From Roseobacter cerasinus (GTDB lineage: Bacteria > Pseudomonadota > Alphaproteobacteria > Rhodobacterales > Rhodobacteraceae), in assembly GCF_009811755.1 (NCBI RefSeq), contig NZ_BLIV01000002.1:427001-491000 (forward strand): a DNA stretch of 64,000 bases, read 5' to 3'. Positions 60,351 to 64,000 of the stretch are shown one piece after another. Numbering within the stretch: the stretch's first letter is position 1; every line of letters begins with the position of its first letter. The notes under the pieces were generated by a model that was given only the letters and a program-made list of their open reading frames with translations, did no database searches and was not told the origin of the DNA. Both the position numbers and the translations under genes were made by a program.

Positions 60351-61139
60351 CTAAAGGCTTCGAATGAAGCTTCGCAAGTGGTCTGCCACCTGATCCGGTG
60401 CGTCCCAGTGGGGGGCGTGCCCGCAGCCCTCAAGTATCGTCACGGGCATCTCCGCCAGGGCGTTCCGTGCCTCCGTCAGGGGGGTCAACAGGTCGTTCTC
60501 GCCCAGTAGGGCCTGCAGCGGGACCTCGGGGCGGGATTGGAACAGCGTCGGGTCCGCGCTGGCAACGGCGGCTATTTGATGGGCCATGGCGTCTGCTGAT
60601 TGGGCGTAAGGATAGGCCAGCGATTGTGCGATAGCCGCATCGATAGCGCCGGGCATTTGATAGGTAGCAGGCGTGAAGATCCACGGCAGAAAGAGGCGCA
60701 GCCAGCTGTCCGGAGACGCGTCGGAGCGGCGAACGGCGAGCAGCGCCTGAAACAGGGCCGCATTGCGCGCCGGGTGCAGCGGAGCGGAGGCCATCATGAT
60801 GCAACCGGCCAATCGCTCCGGGGCGAGTGACGCCATCGCCCATGCGATGTAGCCACCGAGCGAGTGGCCGAGCACATGAGCAGTCTCGTGACCGAGGTGA
60901 TCCAGCAACGCCAGCGCGTCCTCCGCCCAGATTTGTGGGGAAGCGGGCGCGTCCCAGGGGGTTGTGCGCCCGGTGGTGCGATTATCCGGGCAGATCAGGG
61001 TGAAATCGCCGCTCAGATGTGGGATGAGGGGCGCCCAACTGGCGCTGTCCGACATCATGCCTGCGATCAGGATCAGGGGTGGGCCGCTGCCCGTGATCTC
61101 GTAGTGCAGGGTGGCCCCCGGGCGTGCGAGTTCAGGCAT
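60351..61139 (-). CDS. Alpha/beta hydrolase
   Basis: A 262-aa hydrolase with a full triad: the nucleophile elbow GHSLGGYIA, an acidic residue in LLGENDLLTP and the histidine in GCGHAPHWDAP. The oxyanion region LILIAGMMSDSASW and CPDNRTTGRT recall esterase/3-oxoadipate enol-lactonase relatives. I start at the ATG 61139, which overlaps the upstream peptidase gene by 8 nt. It is convergent with dxs. The substrate is unknown. Confidence 0.8.
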   Translation of the reverse strand: MPELARPGATLHYEITGSGPPLILIAGMMSDSASWAPLIPHLSGDFTLICPDNRTTGRTTPWDAPASPQIWAEDALALLDHLGHETAHVLGHSLGGYIAWAMASLAPERLAGCIMMASAPLHPARNAALFQALLAVRRSDASPDSWLRLFLPWIFTPATYQMPGAIDAAIAQSLAYPYAQSADAMAHQIAAVASADPTLFQSRPEVPLQALLGENDLLTPLTEARNALAEMPVTILEGCGHAPHWDAPDQVADHLRSFIRSL

Positions 61140-62133
61140 TGAGATCTTTCCAGCAAGGCAAGAGATCACCGGGTGCGGGCATCGCCTCATAGACTGCGCG
61201 GGCAATCGCGCGGCTGAGGCAGAGCGACGCGGCATGGCCAATCAGACTTATGTCTTGCGTAGGTGTGGTTTGGGCCGATTTGCCGGTGGAGAGGGCAAAG
61301 ACCAGATCTCCGTCACCGGGCGTATGGGCGGGAACGCAGGCCCGGGCGATGCCGTCATGCGCGGCCACGGCCACGCGGTGGCATTGCGGTTTGGTCAGGT
61401 GTGCGTTCGTGGCGACCACAGCGATGGTTGTATTGGCGCGGTCGAAGAAGGCGGCGTGTTTGCGGCTGGTGAGGTCGCGCCCCAGGCCGCTCGCCGGGTC
61501 CGGGCCGAGGCCGCCAAACTCGCCATCGATCTCGAAGGGGGCTGCGTAGAAATACCGGTCTCCCGGGGTGGTCACGGCCCCGAGCGGATTGGCTGCGGCC
61601 AGCGCGCCGACGGTAGTGCCGTCTGGCAGGCGCAGCGAAGCCGAGCCGAGGCCGCCTTTCAGCATTGCGGTGAGCGCGCCAGTGCCCGCGCCTGCAGTGC
61701 CGAACACGAAGTCCTCAGAAGCGGTCTCAAACGCGGTGCGGCCAAGCGCAGGGTAGGGGTTTTGGTGCCACTCTTTGTCGCCGCCGTTCAGCAGATCGAA
61801 CAGGATGGCGGCTGGCACGATGGGCACGCGGGCCCTGCCCACGGGGTAGCCGCGCCCCGTAGCGCGCAGGGCGTCCACTACGCCAGAGGCGGCCTCCAGC
61901 CCGAAGGCGGATCCGCCTGACAGCACCAGTGCGTCGATCTCGCTGACGGATTTGTCGGGCGCGAGCAGATCGGTCTCGCGGGTGCCAGGCGCACCGCCCA
62001 TGACATGAGCTGAGGCGGTGAAGGGCTGATCAGCGGTGACGACCGTGCAGCCGGATTTCAGGCTGTGATCTTCGGCATTGCCCACGCGCAGGCCGGGCAC
62101 ATCGGTGATGAGATTGCGGGGGCCGGGGATCAT
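61132..62133 (-). CDS. P1-family (DmpA/L-aminopeptidase-like) peptidase
   Basis: A 333-aa protein of the peptidase S58/P1 family, made as a proenzyme that cleaves itself before a serine or threonine. Typical segments are NLITDVPGLRVGNAED, GGAPGTRETDLL, LVLSGGSAFGLEAASGV and GTAGAGTGALTAMLKGGLGSAS. I chose the ATG at 62133 (MIPGPRNLITDVPG), the usual start; the frame extends 38 codons upstream through intergenic sequence. Physiological substrate unknown. Confidence 0.85.
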   Translation of the reverse strand: MIPGPRNLITDVPGLRVGNAEDHSLKSGCTVVTADQPFTASAHVMGGAPGTRETDLLAPDKSVSEIDALVLSGGSAFGLEAASGVVDALRATGRGYPVGRARVPIVPAAILFDLLNGGDKEWHQNPYPALGRTAFETASEDFVFGTAGAGTGALTAMLKGGLGSASLRLPDGTTVGALAAANPLGAVTTPGDRYFYAAPFEIDGEFGGLGPDPASGLGRDLTSRKHAAFFDRANTTIAVVATNAHLTKPQCHRVAVAAHDGIARACVPAHTPGDGDLVFALSTGKSAQTTPTQDISLIGHAASLCLSRAIARAVYEAMPAPGDLLPCWKDLNA

Positions 62134-62179
62134 GTGCAGTTGTTTAAAGGCACGCCCTGCGGGCGCATTCCATGTTTGA

Positions 62180-62205
62180 TTTGAGTATTTTTGGAAGGGT
62201 GAAAC
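62180..62205 (+). repeat. Possible diverged copy of the dispersed repeat
   Basis: TTTGAGTATTTTTGGAAGGGTGAAAC shares GTATTTTTGGAA and a GAA-rich tail with the core seen at 27742-27763. It lies just past the cupin gene. The match is partial. Confidence 0.4.
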
Positions 62206-62209
62206 ATCA

Positions 62210-62560
62210 TCAGATGCGTGGTTTGGGGGCTGCGGTGGTGGCGTCACCGGTGTTGGGTTCGCCTTTGGGCTCGATCAACAGCACTTTGCATTCCTGATCG
62301 GCGCGGGGGCGGTGGGTGACGCCCTTTGGCACCACAAAAAGCTCACCGGTTTGGACCGGGTGGGAGGTGTCTTCGAGGTCCATGATCATCTCGCCGTCGA
62401 GCACCAGAAAGAAATCATCGGTGTCCTCATGCAGATGGAAGGGGAATTCATCCTGAAAGCGGACAACCATCACTTCGTTGTCGTTGTAGTCGGCCACCAC
62501 ATGTGGATCCCAGTGGCTGGTGAACTGGTCGAGCTTTTCGGCCAGGTTGATGGGTTTCAT
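62210..62560 (-). CDS. Small cupin-domain protein
   Basis: A 116-aa single-domain cupin with the metal-binding motif 1 EFPFHLHEDTDDFFLVLDGEM and motif 2 GELFVVPKGVTHRPRA. Such small cupins bind a metal and act as isomerases, dioxygenases or sensors; no substrate can be given. GGAGGG lies 8 nt before the ATG, and that ATG overlaps the SDR stop (ATGA), so they form an operon. Confidence 0.8.
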   Translation of the reverse strand: MKPINLAEKLDQFTSHWDPHVVADYNDNEVMVVRFQDEFPFHLHEDTDDFFLVLDGEMIMDLEDTSHPVQTGELFVVPKGVTHRPRADQECKVLLIEPKGEPNTGDATTAAPKPRI

Positions 62561-63303
62561 ATGCACCGCCCTCCGTCGACTTCCATGGCTACGCCGGTGA
62601 TCATGGAAGCCTCATCCGAGCACAGAAAGCAAGCCGCGTTGCCAAGATCCTGCGGGGTCGAGAAACGGCCCAGCGGGATGGTGGCGAGGAATTTGGCGCG
62701 CATTTCGGGGGTGTCTTCGCCCATGAAGGATTTGAGCAGCGGGGTTTCGCCCGCCACAGGGTTCAGGGCATTGACCCGCACGCCGCTTGGCGCAAGCTCC
62801 ACGGCCATCGCCTTGGTTGCCGTGATCATCCAGCCCTTGGAGGCGTTGTACCAATTGAGACGTGGACGTGGCGAGACACCGGCGGTGGAGGCGATATTGA
62901 GGATCGCGCCGACCTTCCGGGTTTTCATGTTGGGCACAAAGGCGCGGGCGGTCAGATAGACGGATTTGGCGTTGACTGCGAGCACGCGGTCAAAGTCTTG
63001 TTCGCTGACCTCCTCCAGAGGGGTGGGCAGATGTGTAACGCCTGCATTGTTCACCAGGATATCCACGTGCCCCCAGGCGTCCAGCGCCGCGCGGGCCATG
63101 GCGTTGACCGAGGGGCCATCCGCGACATCGACCTCCTGCGCCATCGCGTGATCGCCCATCTGATCTGAAAGCTCCTGGGCGGCGCTCTTGTTGATATCCG
63201 CGATCATCACCCGGGCCCCTTCGGAGGTGAACTTGCGCACGATCCCCGCACCAAAGCCGGAGGCCCCGCCGGTGACGATGGCTGTCTTTCCTGTCAGTCG
63301 CAT
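62557..63303 (-). CDS. Short-chain dehydrogenase/reductase
   Basis: A 248-aa classical SDR. The cofactor motif TGGASGFGAGI, NNAG, the catalytic serine in NIASTAG, and YNASK are all visible. D38 after the second strand (IADIN) favours NAD(H). It resembles 3-oxoacyl-ACP-reductase/glucose-dehydrogenase-like members. It is coupled to the cupin gene, suggesting a shared small-molecule pathway. Confidence 0.85.
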   Translation of the reverse strand: MRLTGKTAIVTGGASGFGAGIVRKFTSEGARVMIADINKSAAQELSDQMGDHAMAQEVDVADGPSVNAMARAALDAWGHVDILVNNAGVTHLPTPLEEVSEQDFDRVLAVNAKSVYLTARAFVPNMKTRKVGAILNIASTAGVSPRPRLNWYNASKGWMITATKAMAVELAPSGVRVNALNPVAGETPLLKSFMGEDTPEMRAKFLATIPLGRFSTPQDLGNAACFLCSDEASMITGVAMEVDGGRCI

Positions 63304-63390
63304 GGTGTTCTCCCTGTCTTATGTCCTGAGCATACCGCAAATTGCGCGGCAGCGTGGGCTTTGTGAGAGGGACAGGCGGATTATGCGCTC

Positions 63391-63888
63391 TCAAAGATCG
63401 CAGGTCAGGACCCAACGGTTGTGGCCATCGCTGTCGGGAGTAGCAAGCGCATAGCGATGCGGCAGGAAGCCCTGCTGGATCCAGAAGTGCATGGCGCGGG
63501 GATTGGCCTCCAGCACTGACAATTTGAGGGAGGCGACGGCTTGGGCGGTGGCATGCTCTTTGATCAGGCCAACCGTGGCAGTCCCGATCCCGCGCCCTCG
63601 AAAGGCGGGGTCGAGCAACACCAGACCGATCCACCAGTCGTTGGGGAATTCATAGCCGCGGGCAATGCAGACAATGCCCGCCATGGCGGGCCCCTCCATG
63701 ACCGCAAAGTGCAGCAAATCATCCGTTGTCAGCCCTGGAGGAGCGGCGGTGAAGAAGCTGTCGACAAAGTCGTGTGTGGGCGCATGGCCAATCTCCAACG
63801 TCACGTAGTCGGTGGCTCGTAGGGTCAGGTTGAACACATCGCTTGCGTGTTCGGTTTGCGTGATGGGAGAGAGCTTCAGACCGGGCAT
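63391..63888 (-). CDS. GNAT-family N-acetyltransferase
   Basis: A 165-aa acetyltransferase. The acetyl-CoA motif A is LVLLDPAFRGRGIGTATVGLI (Q/RxxGxG/A present as RGRGIG), followed by LSVLEANPRAMHFWIQQGF, typical of GNAT motif B. Its substrate is unknown. It lies 87 bp upstream of the SDR gene on the same strand. Confidence 0.82.
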   Translation of the reverse strand: MPGLKLSPITQTEHASDVFNLTLRATDYVTLEIGHAPTHDFVDSFFTAAPPGLTTDDLLHFAVMEGPAMAGIVCIARGYEFPNDWWIGLVLLDPAFRGRGIGTATVGLIKEHATAQAVASLKLSVLEANPRAMHFWIQQGFLPHRYALATPDSDGHNRWVLTCDL

Positions 63889-63936
63889 GTGGCTGCCCTC
63901 CGTCGGCAGACGCCGTCGGGTGCAGTCGGGTGGGGG

Positions 63937-64000
63937 TCAGATCCGGTCTCCATCAAGGGGCTGCATCCTCAGATCGGGCAGCTTTGGCACCGCCGCAATA
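63937..64000 (-). CDS. C-terminal end of an unidentified gene cut by the window edge
   Basis: On the minus strand the frame is open from the window edge to a TGA at 63939-63937 and reads ...AAVPKLPDLRMQPLDGDRI. About 20 codons are too few to name a family. The proline and leucine spacing suggests a real coding tail, but chance is possible. Confidence 0.3.
   Translation of the reverse strand, partial: IAAVPKLPDLRMQPLDGDRI

Overview
The window is about 64 kb of high-GC alphaproteobacterial chromosome. It carries an essentially complete photosynthesis gene cluster (PGC) of about 46 kb, flanked by ordinary housekeeping genes. Gene content and order fit an aerobic anoxygenic phototroph of the Roseobacter group (Rhodobacteraceae). 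The signs are purple-bacterial puf and puh reaction-centre genes, a pufC tetraheme cytochrome instead of pufX, the oxygen-dependent cyclase acsF with no bchE in the window, a spheroidene/spheroidenone carotenoid set (crtA, C, D, E, F, I, B), PpsR/PpaA regulators, and hemA plus a cytochrome c2 gene inside the cluster. Species cannot be named from the sequence alone.

Left flank (1-14.2 kb): the 3' end of tdh, a metallophosphoesterase, the serine pathway (serA, serC, serB), an asparaginase II-type enzyme, an IalB-like periplasmic protein, rlmN with a coupled DsbA-like protein, a DUF883/holin-like membrane pair, a single-domain globin, a large RTX calcium-binding repeat protein with a strong terminator, a LysR regulator with a divergent DUF1127 small protein, and a roughly 600-bp stretch without a confident gene.

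PGC (14.3-60.3 kb) runs in six blocks: (-) ppaA-ppsR-bchG-orf428-bchP-idi; (+) bchFNBHLM-lhaA-puhABC-orf98-acsF-puhE-hemA-cycA; (-) crtA-bchI-bchD-bchO; (+) crtI-crtB-tspO; (-) crtD-crtC; (+) crtE-crtF-bchC-bchX-orf57-bchY-bchZ-pufQBALMC, followed by dxs. Many genes overlap by ATGA or GTGA. Nine close matches to the PpsR/CrtJ operator (TGT-N12-ACA) lie only in the control regions of bchG, ppaA/bchF, crtA/crtI, crtD/crtE and bchC. idi and dxs put isoprenoid precursor supply next to carotenoid and phytyl-tail synthesis. hemA puts tetrapyrrole entry beside the Mg branch, and cycA supplies the likely electron carrier to PufC and the reaction centre.

Right flank (60.3-64 kb): a minus-strand series of an alpha/beta hydrolase, a P1-family peptidase, a cupin, an SDR dehydrogenase, a GNAT acetyltransferase, and the 3' end of an unidentified gene.

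The least explained items are a 57-aa reading frame coupled on both sides between bchX and bchY, a dispersed repeat found in three PGC gaps and also translated inside the bchB linker, a PpsR box 2 nt from the bchG start codon, a hairpin abutting the crtI start, and a 98-aa protein of unknown role between puhC and acsF.
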